Source of the DNA: Thermomicrobiales bacterium
GTDB lineage: Bacteria > Chloroflexota > Chloroflexia > Thermomicrobiales > CFX8
Assembly: GCA_037045155.1 (NCBI GenBank)
Contig: JBAOIG010000005.1
Span: 1,218,459 to 1,282,458 of the forward strand
DNA: 64,000 nt
Reading direction: 5' to 3'
Shown: piece by piece, positions 18,734 to 26,890 of the stretch
Layout of the letters: each line of letters starts with the position of its first letter
Position numbering within the stretch: the stretch's first letter is position 1
Notes under the pieces: model-generated
The model's database searches: none
The model's input: the letters and a program-made list of their open reading frames with translations, nothing else
What the model was told of the DNA's origin: nothing
Program-made: the position numbers and the translations under genes

Positions 18734-19806
18734 GCGCATTCATCCAGATGACGGTGGCAAATCTCAGGATGACGGCGCGCAATCGCGTCGCGCTGTTCTG
18801 GAACCTCGCCTTTCCACTGATCTTTATCGTGCTCTTCGGGTTTCTGTTCTCCGACACCAGCGTTACGATCAACGTCGGTATTGTTGGCGCGGACCAGTCG
18901 GAAGTCGCTACGTCAATTACCAACGCGATGAAGGCGACGGACGGGTTCAAGGTCTCAGTCGGCAACGAACAGTCGGAGTTGGACAGTCTGCGCAACGGTG
19001 ACCGGTCGGTGGTCGTCGTGTTTGGCGCTGCCGGCTCGGGCCAGCAGGTTCCGACCGATGTGTACTGGGATTCATCGAATCCCCAGACGGGGTCGGTCGC
19101 GCTCAACGCGGTTCAGAGCTTTCTCACGCAGGCTGGCGCCGGCCCCGCTTCTGCGCAGCCAATCGCGGTGACGGTCCACTCGATCGTGTCATCAGGGTTG
19201 TCGTATGTTGACTTCCTTGTTCCCGGCATCCTTGCGATGACGATCATGAACTCAGGGATTCTCGGACTGGCCTCGGCGTTCGTCTCCTATCGCGAACGGG
19301 GTGTTCTCCGTCGGATCAAGGCGACGCCGTTCCCTCTGTCCTCGTTCATCGCCGCTCGCATCGTCAGCCAGCTCGTGATCGCCGTTGTTCAGGCGGTGAT
19401 CCTCATTGCGGTCGGCATCCTGGTTGTCGGCCTGAAGCTCAATGGCAACCTGTTCTATGCGTTTATCCTCGTCATCATTGGGTCACTCGCGTTCCTCTCG
19501 ATCGGGTTCGTCATTGCGTCGTTTGCTCGCAACCAGGAGGCGGCTGACTCAATTGCGAACGCGGTAGCCTTCCCGATGCTCTTTATGGCAGGCGTGTTCT
19601 TTCCGACCGACGCTGCCCCGAAGGTGCTACAGCCGATTATCCGGCTGCTGCCGCTTCGCTATCTCGCCGATGGGCTGCGCAACGTGATGGTCAAGAACGG
19701 CAGCCTGGGCGCGCAATGGCTCAATATCAGCGTGCTGGTCTTCACCGCGGCGGTCGGCTTCGCGTTGGCACTGAAGCTCTTCCGCTGGGAGTCGAGCGCG
19801 GTCTGA
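18730..19806 (+). CDS. ABC-2 type transporter permease, 358 aa
   Basis: ATGA overlap with the ATPase gene marks translational coupling. Topology is that of ABC-2 permeases: an N-terminal helix (LFWNLAFPLIFIVLFGFLF), a large extracytoplasmic loop of about 150 residues, then five C-terminal helices. Conserved stretches include DFLVPGILAMTIMNSG, SYRERGVLRRIKATP and the end LPLRYLADGLRNVM. Together with the preceding ATPase it forms an exporter for a drug, lipid or polymer. A strong terminator follows the stop by about 60 bases. Confidence 0.93.
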   Translation: MSAFIQMTVANLRMTARNRVALFWNLAFPLIFIVLFGFLFSDTSVTINVGIVGADQSEVATSITNAMKATDGFKVSVGNEQSELDSLRNGDRSVVVVFGAAGSGQQVPTDVYWDSSNPQTGSVALNAVQSFLTQAGAGPASAQPIAVTVHSIVSSGLSYVDFLVPGILAMTIMNSGILGLASAFVSYRERGVLRRIKATPFPLSSFIAARIVSQLVIAVVQAVILIAVGILVVGLKLNGNLFYAFILVIIGSLAFLSIGFVIASFARNQEAADSIANAVAFPMLFMAGVFFPTDAAPKVLQPIIRLLPLRYLADGLRNVMVKNGSLGAQWLNISVLVFTAAVGFALALKLFRWESSAV

Positions 19807-19869
19807 TCGGCGCGTTGTGCGCCGCTGGTTGCCTCTGCCCGTGTCTGTGAGTCATGGAACTAACACAGC

Positions 19870-19914
19870 CCGAAGTGCCTCGCTGTGTCGAACAGCGAGG
19901 CACTTCGGTGTTTT
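19870..19914 (+). terminator. Rho-independent terminator after the ABC exporter
   Basis: Sixteen-base perfect arms (19870-19885 and 19893-19908) around tgtcgaa, followed by tgtttt. It ends the exporter operon. Confidence 0.85.
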
Positions 19915-19998
19915 GCCCGATTTGGCAGCCCAATGGGTCGATCAAAACCCGACTCATATTCGAGCAACGCCCATGGCTTTGTGACAGTGTGACAAACC

Positions 19999-20040
19999 TT
20001 GACTCCCGTCACGAAGCGTATGTACGCTATGTACGTACGC
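19999..20040 (+). promoter_or_regulatory. Putative promoter with overlapping dyad before the LysM gene
   Basis: TTGACT 19999-20004 and TACGCT 20023-20028 are 18 bases apart. An inverted repeat, gcgtatgtac (20016-20025) and gtacgtacgc (20031-20040) around gctat, covers the -10 and could be an operator or a hairpin at the start of the mRNA. The -10 match is weak. Nothing else is seen in 19915-20085. Confidence 0.35.
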
Positions 20041-20085
20041 ATCTGGAAGCGAATCTCCAGATCGAATCAGACGGGCAGGAAACGC

Positions 20086-20844
20086 ATGAGACATTTGCGA
20101 AAAGGGCTGATGGCCGGCACGCTGGCGATCGTGCTGGTCGGTGGACTTATCACGCCGGTTGCGGCGGGCGAGAGCTATGTAGTCTATGAGGGCGACACGC
20201 TGAGCCATATCGCCGCCCGATACGGGATGACAGTGCGACAGCTGGTGGCGTTGAACGGGATCGACGATCCTGACCTGATCTTCCCCGGTCAGCAGATTGT
20301 CCTGTCAGCGTCGGGCTCCGGCGTCGTGTCGGGGGCGGAGGATGATGCGGACGAGCCTGCGCCGGCCGTAGTTAGCCATCGCGCCGACGAAGAGGTCGCC
20401 GCGGACGAATCCGGTGAGGCGCCGCCGTACTTCCCACGTGAGCAGATCCGCGAACTGCTGATCGACGCGGCGCAACGCTACGGGTGGGACCCGAACCTGA
20501 TCATGGCCCAGGCCTGGCAGGAGAGCAGCTGGCGGCAGGATGAGGTGTCCTGGACTGGCGCGGTCGGCGTGATGCAGATCATGCCGCGCACCGCCGCGGA
20601 CATGGAATCGTGGTTCTTCGGCTATCGTGTGAATACCTGGGACAGCGCGTACGACAACATCGAGATGGGCGTCGCCTACCTGTCGGTGCTCTACGAGGAG
20701 ACCGGCTCCGTCGAGCTGGCGCTGGCGAGCTACTATCAGGGCTGGGCGAGCGTCCAGCGCGACGGGTTCTTCCCGGACACCCACGACTATGTCGACCGGA
20801 TCTTCAAGTTTCGAGAAATGTTCGCCAACGGCGAACTTCCGTAG
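20086..20844 (+). CDS. Secreted LysM plus lytic transglycosylase (SLT) protein, 252 aa
   Basis: Start ATG 20086 follows AGGA. Residues 1-27 form a signal peptide (basic MRHLRKG, hydrophobic core, cleavage near TPVAA). A LysM domain follows (about 29-72: YVVYEGDTLSHIAARYGMT). After an acidic linker comes an SLT/lysozyme-like domain (about 118-245) with the catalytic Glu146 in AWQESSW and the conserved GAVGVMQIMP and GVAYLSVLY. It would bind and cleave peptidoglycan glycan strands outside the membrane. The gene stands alone between terminators. Confidence 0.92.
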   Translation: MRHLRKGLMAGTLAIVLVGGLITPVAAGESYVVYEGDTLSHIAARYGMTVRQLVALNGIDDPDLIFPGQQIVLSASGSGVVSGAEDDADEPAPAVVSHRADEEVAADESGEAPPYFPREQIRELLIDAAQRYGWDPNLIMAQAWQESSWRQDEVSWTGAVGVMQIMPRTAADMESWFFGYRVNTWDSAYDNIEMGVAYLSVLYEETGSVELALASYYQGWASVQRDGFFPDTHDYVDRIFKFREMFANGELP

Positions 20845-20870
20845 AAACCCGACGGTCGCGATGTGTCTCG

Positions 20871-20896
20871 GATGGGCGGCTCACTAGCCGCCCATC
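20871..20896. terminator. Terminator hairpin between convergent genes
   Basis: Perfect 11-base arms gatgggcggct and agccgcccatc with the loop cact, followed by tgtgtgt. It lies between the LysM gene and the convergent nucleotidyltransferase gene. Confidence 0.7.
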
Positions 20897-20920
20897 TGTG
20901 TGTCCAGCAGGCTGCATCGA

Positions 20921-21706
20921 TCACCGCGGTGCAGGCCGACCGGCTAGCGCCAGCGCCTCCGCGCACACCTCCCGCTGCCGGCCGTCCATCACCCGCCAGA
21001 CGGCGCTGACGGCGAGATGGAACAGGTCCAGAGACGCATCGAGCGACACCGCGATATCCTCGCCGTCCAGAATCAGTGCTGCCCGCTGCGCTCTGTTCCA
21101 GGCCGGCCCCAGATGGGTTGCCATGAGATCCCAGAGGCCATTCTCCGTCTCGTAGAGCATCCGAAAGTGGACGGTGAGCCGCGGGGCGAGCGCGAGCGCC
21201 AGAACCGAGCGCTGGATCGCGGCCGTGGTGATATCACCGGCATTACGCGCCGCAACCAGCTTGTGTGCTTCCTCGGCGTAGCCGGTGATCTCCTCGGCCA
21301 CCCAGGCGTCGAGCCGCGCGTCGCCGATCTGCGTCCAGTCCCACTCTCGCGCCTTCCGCTGGAGCGCGGCTGCGACCCCGGCTGGGTCGGCGACGATCAT
21401 CGCTCGCCGCCAGCCCGGCACCTGCGCGCCAACCGAACGGGGATCATCGAATGCGGCTTCGAACTGGGCGAATGTGCGCCAGGACACGGACACCAGGCGA
21501 CCTGCAACGATCTCCAGCCGGTATAGAGGTCCATCGCCAACAACGTAGAGATCGATATCAGACTCTGGCCGGGGATCTGGACGAGTCTGGCTGCCAGTTA
21601 GAACGACGGCCCGCGCGCCATCGCGCATCACCCGGGTTGCGATCGTTAGCGCGATGTTGCGCACCAGAGGATCGACGACGTCGAGTCCGGCCGGCTGGCC
21701 ATTCAT
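20921..21706 (-). CDS. Nucleotidyltransferase-fold protein, 261 aa
   Basis: Residues about 33-55 carry the NTP-transferase signature VVLTGSQTRPDP...SDIDLYVV (GS then DxD), as in MNT/kanamycin nucleotidyltransferase-like proteins. The rest is helical and of unknown role. ATG 21706 overlaps the stop of the HAD-like gene (ATGA), so the two are coupled. The frame is open further upstream, but that part is the shadow of the HAD gene. It could modify a small molecule or be one half of a toxin-antitoxin-like MNT/HEPN module; no HEPN partner is evident. Confidence 0.8.
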   Translation of the reverse strand: MNGQPAGLDVVDPLVRNIALTIATRVMRDGARAVVLTGSQTRPDPRPESDIDLYVVGDGPLYRLEIVAGRLVSVSWRTFAQFEAAFDDPRSVGAQVPGWRRAMIVADPAGVAAALQRKAREWDWTQIGDARLDAWVAEEITGYAEEAHKLVAARNAGDITTAAIQRSVLALALAPRLTVHFRMLYETENGLWDLMATHLGPAWNRAQRAALILDGEDIAVSLDASLDLFHLAVSAVWRVMDGRQREVCAEALALAGRPAPR

Positions 21707-22062
21707 GGCAGTCGGCGGTCGATCTGGTCCAGGTCGTCGGGACAGGTCTGGAGGCCGGCTGCCTCGGCGGCGGCGTTCGCCGCGCCGTCGGCGCTGATGA
21801 AGAGGATCCGGCCGGGCTCGACGCCGGTCAGCGCGACTGCTCGGTCGAATGGCCAGCGATCGTCCGCGCCGGGGAGCCAGAGATCGAACTGCTTCGTCAG
21901 CCCGGTCCGGCTCAAAGCTTCGGCCACATCGGCGTCGTCCGAGATCGCGCCACAGTGCAGACCACGGCGTGCGATGTCCTCGACGGCGGCGGTCACTCGC
22001 TCGTCGTCGAGAGAGTCGGTGTCGAACAAGACGAGCTCGACCATGCTGCACGGTTGGGACAT
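21703..22062 (-). CDS. HAD-like hydrolase fragment-length protein, 119 aa
   Basis: ATG 22062 follows GAGGGG by 6 bases. The sequence begins VELVLFDTDSL, which recalls the HAD motif DxDxT with the second Asp conserved. Later it has WPFDRAVALTGVEPGRILFISADGAANAAAEAAGL, matching motif IV (normally GDS..D) with changes. The protein lacks the cap and is about half the usual size, so it may be a non-catalytic or reduced HAD protein. It is coupled to the nucleotidyltransferase gene. The family assignment is moderate. Confidence 0.68.
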   Translation of the reverse strand: MSQPCSMVELVLFDTDSLDDERVTAAVEDIARRGLHCGAISDDADVAEALSRTGLTKQFDLWLPGADDRWPFDRAVALTGVEPGRILFISADGAANAAAEAAGLQTCPDDLDQIDRRLP

Positions 22063-22097
22063 CCCGTTCCCCTCTCTGTCACTGGCCGATCATCGCA

Positions 22098-22103
22098 TAC
22101 AAT
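22098..22103 (+). promoter_or_regulatory. Candidate -10 box for the LD-carboxypeptidase gene
   Basis: TACAAT lies 42 bases before the likely start; no convincing -35 is present at the usual distance. It lies in the short divergent gap to the HAD-like gene. Confidence 0.3.
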
Positions 22104-22145
22104 CTCCCGGATTCGCAGATGCCACGCGCCGAAAGGAACATGACA

Positions 22146-23099
22146 ATGCCCACGAGACCGCGATGTTTGCAGCCCGGCGATACGATCGGCCTTGTCTCCC
22201 CGTCTAGCCCGACATCGCGCCCCAGCGACCATATTCGTATTCAGGAGTGGGCCGATGAGCAGGGCTTCCGGCTGAAGTTCTTCCCACACGCCGCCGACCG
22301 CGCGACGTACCTCGCCGGCCGAGATGAGGATCGCGCGGCGGACTTGATGTCCGCATTTGCCGACCCGGACGTCGACGCCGTGCTGACGATTCGCGGCGGC
22401 TACGGCGGCTGGCGCGTCGTCCCACACCTCGATTTCGACGTCATCCGCGCGCATCCCAAGTTCTTCTGTGGCTATTCCGATACGACCGCGCTCCACATCG
22501 CGATGGGCAACGTCGCCGACCTCACCACGTTCTATGGGCCGGCAGCGTCCTCGTTCATCGGCCGGAACCGTTCTGCGTATTCGTTGCGCCACTTCCTCAG
22601 CGCCCTGACCGTCCCCGCTCCGATTGGCGTCATCGAGCGCGACCCCGACGACCCCTTCACCTGGGCGATCAACTCGGGTGTCGCCGAGGGACCACTGCGA
22701 GGTGGCTGTCTGTCGCTCCTGGTGCAGTCGCTCGGCACTCCGTGGGAGGTTGACTGGGATGGCTGCATCGTCTTCGCCGAGGATGTCGGCGAGGAGCCGT
22801 ATCGCATCGACGGCTATCTGACGCAGCTCAAGCTGGCCGGCAAGCTGGACAACATCGCCGGGTTCGTCGTCGGTGAGCACGTGAGCTGCGGGCCGCGCGA
22901 GTTTCGCCCCTCGTACGCTTACGGCACCTATTCGACCGAGGAGGTCTACCAACATTACCTGGCGCCGTTGGGTGTTCCGGTGATGGTCGGCCTCCCCTGT
23001 GGGCATGGTAAGCATCTCGCCACCCTGCCGCTCGGCGCACGCGCCCGGCTGGACGCGGACAACCTCACGCTGGAGATCCTGGAGGGGGCGACGATCTGA
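22146..23099 (+). CDS. LD-carboxypeptidase (peptidase S66, LdcA/MccF type), 317 aa
   Basis: Start ATG 22146 is about 8 bases after AAAGG; ATG 22140 is also in frame. The S66 nucleophile elbow is GYSDTTAL (Ser111), preceded by AVLTIRGGYGGWRVVPHLD. The Glu/His part of the triad fits EDVGEEPYRIDG and GLPCGHGKH. Enzymes of this family remove the terminal D-Ala of murein tetrapeptides or cleave microcin C-like compounds. With no signal peptide it is cytosolic, consistent with murein recycling or detoxification. Confidence 0.93.
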   Translation: MPTRPRCLQPGDTIGLVSPSSPTSRPSDHIRIQEWADEQGFRLKFFPHAADRATYLAGRDEDRAADLMSAFADPDVDAVLTIRGGYGGWRVVPHLDFDVIRAHPKFFCGYSDTTALHIAMGNVADLTTFYGPAASSFIGRNRSAYSLRHFLSALTVPAPIGVIERDPDDPFTWAINSGVAEGPLRGGCLSLLVQSLGTPWEVDWDGCIVFAEDVGEEPYRIDGYLTQLKLAGKLDNIAGFVVGEHVSCGPREFRPSYAYGTYSTEEVYQHYLAPLGVPVMVGLPCGHGKHLATLPLGARARLDADNLTLEILEGATI

Positions 23100-23120
23100 G
23101 GAACCAGGTCAGCCGATGCC

Positions 23121-25232
23121 TCAGGCGTGCTCCGTCTTGCGCTTGTTGGCGACGTAGTCGACCAGGATGTATTCGCCGAGCCGATCGGGCGTGGCAAAGA
23201 ATGCCCGACCCTTGTTGATCTTGGCCATCTCCGAGACAAAGCCCGCCATGTATGGGCTGCGCTCCAGCATGAACGTGTTGATCGTGATGTTCTCGCGCGT
23301 GCAGCGCATGACCTCCTTCAGCGTTTCCTGCAGCGTCTGATAGGTCGGCGGGTAGGAGAATCGCACCTGGCCGTCCTCGAAGTGCGCCGTTGGCTCGCCG
23401 TCGGTGATGACGATGACCTGCTTGTTGCCGCCCTTGTGGCGCGCGAGGAGCTGGCGGGCGAGCATGAGGCCGTGCTGCATGTTCGTCCCGTAGTTGTATT
23501 CATCCCACGAGATCGTCGGCAGCGCGGCCGGCTCGATCCGGGTCGCGATGTACGAGAAGCCGAGTATGTACAGGTTGTCGCGCGGGAACTGGCCGCGGAT
23601 CAGGCTATCGAGCGCCAGCGCGACCTTCTTGGCCGCCGCGAAGCAGCCGTTGTAGAGCATAGACCGGCTCATGTCGACCATCAGCACGGTCGATGACTGG
23701 GTCAGTTGCTCGGTGCGATAGACCTCGAAGTCGCTGGCGTCGAGATGGATCGGCGAGCCAGCGCCCTCGCGCCAGACTGCGTTCATCACCGTCTTCGGCA
23801 GGTCGAGCAGGAACGGATCGCCGAACTCATAGCGCTTGCTTGTGTCGGTCCGTTCGCCGCCGGCCCCGCTATGGTCGAGCTCGTGCTGGCCGAACCGGTC
23901 GCGTTTCATGTGCTGGAAGATATCGTTGAGCGCCTTCTGGCCGATCTTGCGCACCCCTTGCGGAGTCATCTCCCAGCCGCGGCGCGTCTTCCGGATGTAA
24001 CCCGCGTCCTCCAGCAGCTGCGTGAGCTGGCGGAGCTGGTCGAGATCGTTCTGGAACTCGTCACCCAGCAGCTCGCGGATCTTCTGGTCGTCGACGTTTT
24101 CCAGGTCACGCCAGTCGCGGACACCGCGTAGCTGCTCGGCCACCTCATCCATGTCGTGCAGCCGGTCCATCAACCCCAGCGCCTGGTCGAGCGAAAGATC
24201 CTCGTCGCCACGGAATGGATACTGATCGGCGTAGGGATTCGGCCCCATCAGTCCCGAAAGGTTCTCCGAGAGGCGATTCATCTGTTCGGCAACGCCGGGG
24301 TCGTTCATCACCGCCTGCATCGCGTTCCACAGCTCGGCACGCTGCTCCTGGGTCATCGAGTTCATCAGCGACTGCATGGCCGCCATCTGCTGGGCCATGC
24401 GATCCATCAGCTCGTCCAGTGAGTTGACGTCGTTGCCGAAGTAGTGCCCCCAGCGGTGCATGAAGCGCTCGAAGTCCGGCTGTCCGCCTTTGGCGCGCTC
24501 CTCGAGCATGTCGTTCAGCTCGGAGAGCATCTGTTGCATGTCCTGCATCGACTCGGGCGTCATGTTCTGGAGCGACTGCTGCATGCCCTGAAATGTCTGC
24601 TGGAGTACCTGCTGCTGGAGCTGCTGGAGCAGCTCCTGAAACTTCTCGCGGGCGCGCTGGTCCATGAACTCGTACTCGGTGAGCGCCTTGATCTGGCCGG
24701 CCGCGTCTTTCGGCAGCTTGTCGAGCGCGTCGAGCTTCTTCCGAGCCATGTTCTCGAGCATCTGTTGCAGCTGTTCGTCGTAGCCGTCATCGCTCGCGTT
24801 GTCGCCCGGCTGCCCCTGGGCCTGCTCGCCGGCCTCACTGGCTTGCTGTTCCGTGGGCGCCTCGGGCTGGTTCAGGCGTTGACGACCCTGTTCGAGTCGC
24901 TGTTCGATCCCCTCGCGTTCGAGGCTCTGAATCTCCTCTAGCCGTTGTTTGAGATCCTCCAGCACCGAGCCGATGTCGTAGCGGCTCAGCTCGCGCTGCC
25001 GCATCGCCTTGAGACGCTCCATCATCTGGCGGATACCCGGCATCTTCGTGCCGTCCTGCTTGTCCATGCCCCAGCGGAACAGCCGCTGGAGGGCGCGCTG
25101 CAGGTCGCCATCGGCGAACATGTCGTCGGAGATCGCCTCCATGATGTCGTCGGCGGAGAGCCCCTCGATCTTCTGGGTGCCATCCCAGCGGGAGTAACGG
25201 TTGGGTCGGTAGTAGGAGTAGTCGAAGCTCAT
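23121..25232 (-). CDS. VWA-domain protein, partner of the upstream AAA+ ATPase, 703 aa
   Basis: The C-terminal third holds a von Willebrand A domain with the MIDAS motif VDMSRS, the conserved Thr region and VITDGEP. The central part is a long Gln/Met/Leu-rich helical region (about 90-330, for instance QELLQQLQQQVLQQ) likely to form coiled coils. The N-terminus is MSFDYSYYRPNRYSRWDG. No signal peptide is seen, so it is cytoplasmic. The pair VWA plus MoxR/ChlI-like AAA+ is widespread and acts as a chaperone-like unit for metal insertion or complex remodelling; the client is unknown. The AAA+ gene ends 61 bases upstream on the same strand. Confidence 0.92.
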   Translation of the reverse strand: MSFDYSYYRPNRYSRWDGTQKIEGLSADDIMEAISDDMFADGDLQRALQRLFRWGMDKQDGTKMPGIRQMMERLKAMRQRELSRYDIGSVLEDLKQRLEEIQSLEREGIEQRLEQGRQRLNQPEAPTEQQASEAGEQAQGQPGDNASDDGYDEQLQQMLENMARKKLDALDKLPKDAAGQIKALTEYEFMDQRAREKFQELLQQLQQQVLQQTFQGMQQSLQNMTPESMQDMQQMLSELNDMLEERAKGGQPDFERFMHRWGHYFGNDVNSLDELMDRMAQQMAAMQSLMNSMTQEQRAELWNAMQAVMNDPGVAEQMNRLSENLSGLMGPNPYADQYPFRGDEDLSLDQALGLMDRLHDMDEVAEQLRGVRDWRDLENVDDQKIRELLGDEFQNDLDQLRQLTQLLEDAGYIRKTRRGWEMTPQGVRKIGQKALNDIFQHMKRDRFGQHELDHSGAGGERTDTSKRYEFGDPFLLDLPKTVMNAVWREGAGSPIHLDASDFEVYRTEQLTQSSTVLMVDMSRSMLYNGCFAAAKKVALALDSLIRGQFPRDNLYILGFSYIATRIEPAALPTISWDEYNYGTNMQHGLMLARQLLARHKGGNKQVIVITDGEPTAHFEDGQVRFSYPPTYQTLQETLKEVMRCTRENITINTFMLERSPYMAGFVSEMAKINKGRAFFATPDRLGEYILVDYVANKRKTEHA

Positions 25233-25293
25233 CGCTCGTCCCCTTGTGTGTTCGATGTGCTCGTGCTGACCAGCGGATCTGTCGGCAGATTGG

Positions 25294-26703
25294 CTACGAC
25301 TTGTACCGCGCGCCCGCCCCGCTCGACCGGTCCTTGTTCAGCCGCCGGTTCAGGTGCAGCCCTTCCAGAATGAACTCGACGCCCGACGCGACGCCGGCCG
25401 GGCTGCCGGGCAGGTCGAGCTTGGCGAGCGCCTCGCGGACGCCGTCGATGTGCGAGACCTGATGGACGTAGGTCATCGCCGACAGGTCGTCGGCCGCGTC
25501 GACCGTCAGTCCGTTGTCGAAGCCGAGGATCAGGTCGGTCGAAATCGCGGACGGAGAAGTAGCGATTGAACGTCGCGATGATCGCGCCCTGGATCAGCTT
25601 CTCGACGATGCGGTCCTCGCGCACCTCGCCCATCGTCTCCAGCTCGATCTTGCCGGTCGTCGACGCGATCACGGCCCGCAGGTCGGAGACGCGCGGCACT
25701 GCCTGCTTTTCGTTGAGGCGGATCGCGCGCTTCGAGCGCATTGGCGACGACGTTCTCGAAGTTGGCGATCGACATGCGCACCGAGACGCCCGAGCGCTGG
25801 CTGATGTCGTGGCTGCGACGGGCGAGATGGGTGATCTCGGCGATGATCTCGCGCATGTACTGCGGGACGATCACCTCAACCCCGTCGGTGACGGCCGGCA
25901 GCGCTTCCTGGCTCATGATCTCCATCTCGAGCTCGATGGTCTCGGGGTAGTGGGTGCGGATCTGCGAGCCGTAGCGGTCCTTCAGCGGGGTGATGATCCG
26001 GCCGCGGTTCGTGTAATCCTCCGGGTTGGCGCTGGCGACGACGTAGACGTCGAGCGGCAGCCGCACCCGGTAGCCACGGATCTGGACGTCGCGCTCCTCC
26101 ATGATGTTCAGCAGGCCGACCTGGATGCGCTCGGCGAGGTCGGGCAGCTCATTCATCGCGAAGATGCCTCGGTTGGTCCGCGGGATCATGCCGTAGTGGA
26201 TCGTCAGCTCGTCCGACAGGTAGCGCCCCTCGGCGACTTTGATCGGGTCGACCTCGCCGATCAGATCGGCGATGGTCGTGTCGGGCGTCGCCAGCTTCTC
26301 CGCATAGCGTCGTTCGCGGCCGATCCACTCGATAGGCGTGTCGTCGCCTTGTTCATCGACGAGGTCGATCGCATAGCGGCTGATCGGCTCGAACGGGTCG
26401 TCGTTGATCTCGCTGCCGCCGACGATCGGCACCGCACTCGTCGAGCAGATTGACCAGGCTGCGGGCCATGCGTGTCTTCGCCTGGCCGCGTTCGCCGAGG
26501 AAGATGATGTCCTGGCCGGCCAGGATCGCGTTCTCGATCTGCGGCAGGACGGTCTCTTCGTAGCCAACGACGCCGTCGAAGATCGGCTCGCCCGAGCGTA
26601 ATCGCGCGATCAGGTTGCGGCGCATCTCCTCGCGAATCGGCAGCACGGTATAGCCACTGGCGCGAAGCTCGCCGAGGGTTTGTGGTCGAGGTTGATCCGG
26701 CAT
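25294..26703 (-). pseudogene. MoxR/Mg-chelatase ChlI-like AAA+ ATPase, disrupted by three frameshifts
   Basis: Start ATG 26703. The protein reads through Walker A FLGERGQAKTRM, then shifts near 26433. It continues in frame two with VGGSEINDD, GIFAMNELPDL and the sensor stretch DVYVVASANPEDY, shifts near 25731 (to RAIRLNEKQAVPRVSDL) and again near 25537 (to LILGFDNGLTVDAADDL), ending ARYKS at 25294. Each break is repaired by removing one base, giving an unbroken protein of about 468 residues that looks fully functional. It works with the VWA protein encoded next. Because every segment is conserved, I think these are sequence errors or a very recent inactivation rather than an old pseudogene. 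Confidence 0.82.
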
Positions 26704-26845
26704 GCTCTACAGACCTTTCTTCAACGGTGGGCCGGGTGACCGGAGGGCGCAGTCCGGGTCCGGGGCCGTTGGCTGTGGCGTGATGAAGGCGTTCAGAAGT
26801 CGCGACATCCACGGCGTTCGCCAACACGCGGTCGCGCTGCGACCA

Positions 26846-26873
26846 ATCGTACCCCCGCCTTCGGGGGTGTCAA
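26846..26873 (-). promoter_or_regulatory. Promoter of the AAA+/VWA operon with a palindromic spacer
   Basis: On the minus strand, TTGACA (26868-26873) and TACGAT (26846-26851) are separated by 16 bases. The spacer is an inverted repeat, cccccgaaggcggggg, placed exactly between the two boxes. This is the best sigma-70-like promoter I see in the window, and the dyad may be an operator. The 5' leader to ATG 26703 would be about 135 bases. Nothing else was found in this gap. Confidence 0.6.
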
Positions 26874-26890
26874 GCGCGAGGTCCGGTCAC

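Noticed and set aside
19807..20085. c-di-AMP (ydaO) riboswitch before the LysM gene
   Set aside because: Such riboswitches often control wall hydrolases, but the leader after the likely promoter is too short and no aptamer motifs are seen.
21707..22051. N-terminal extension of the nucleotidyltransferase frame
   Set aside because: It reads as the out-of-frame shadow of the HAD-like gene, and an ATGA overlap gives a better start.
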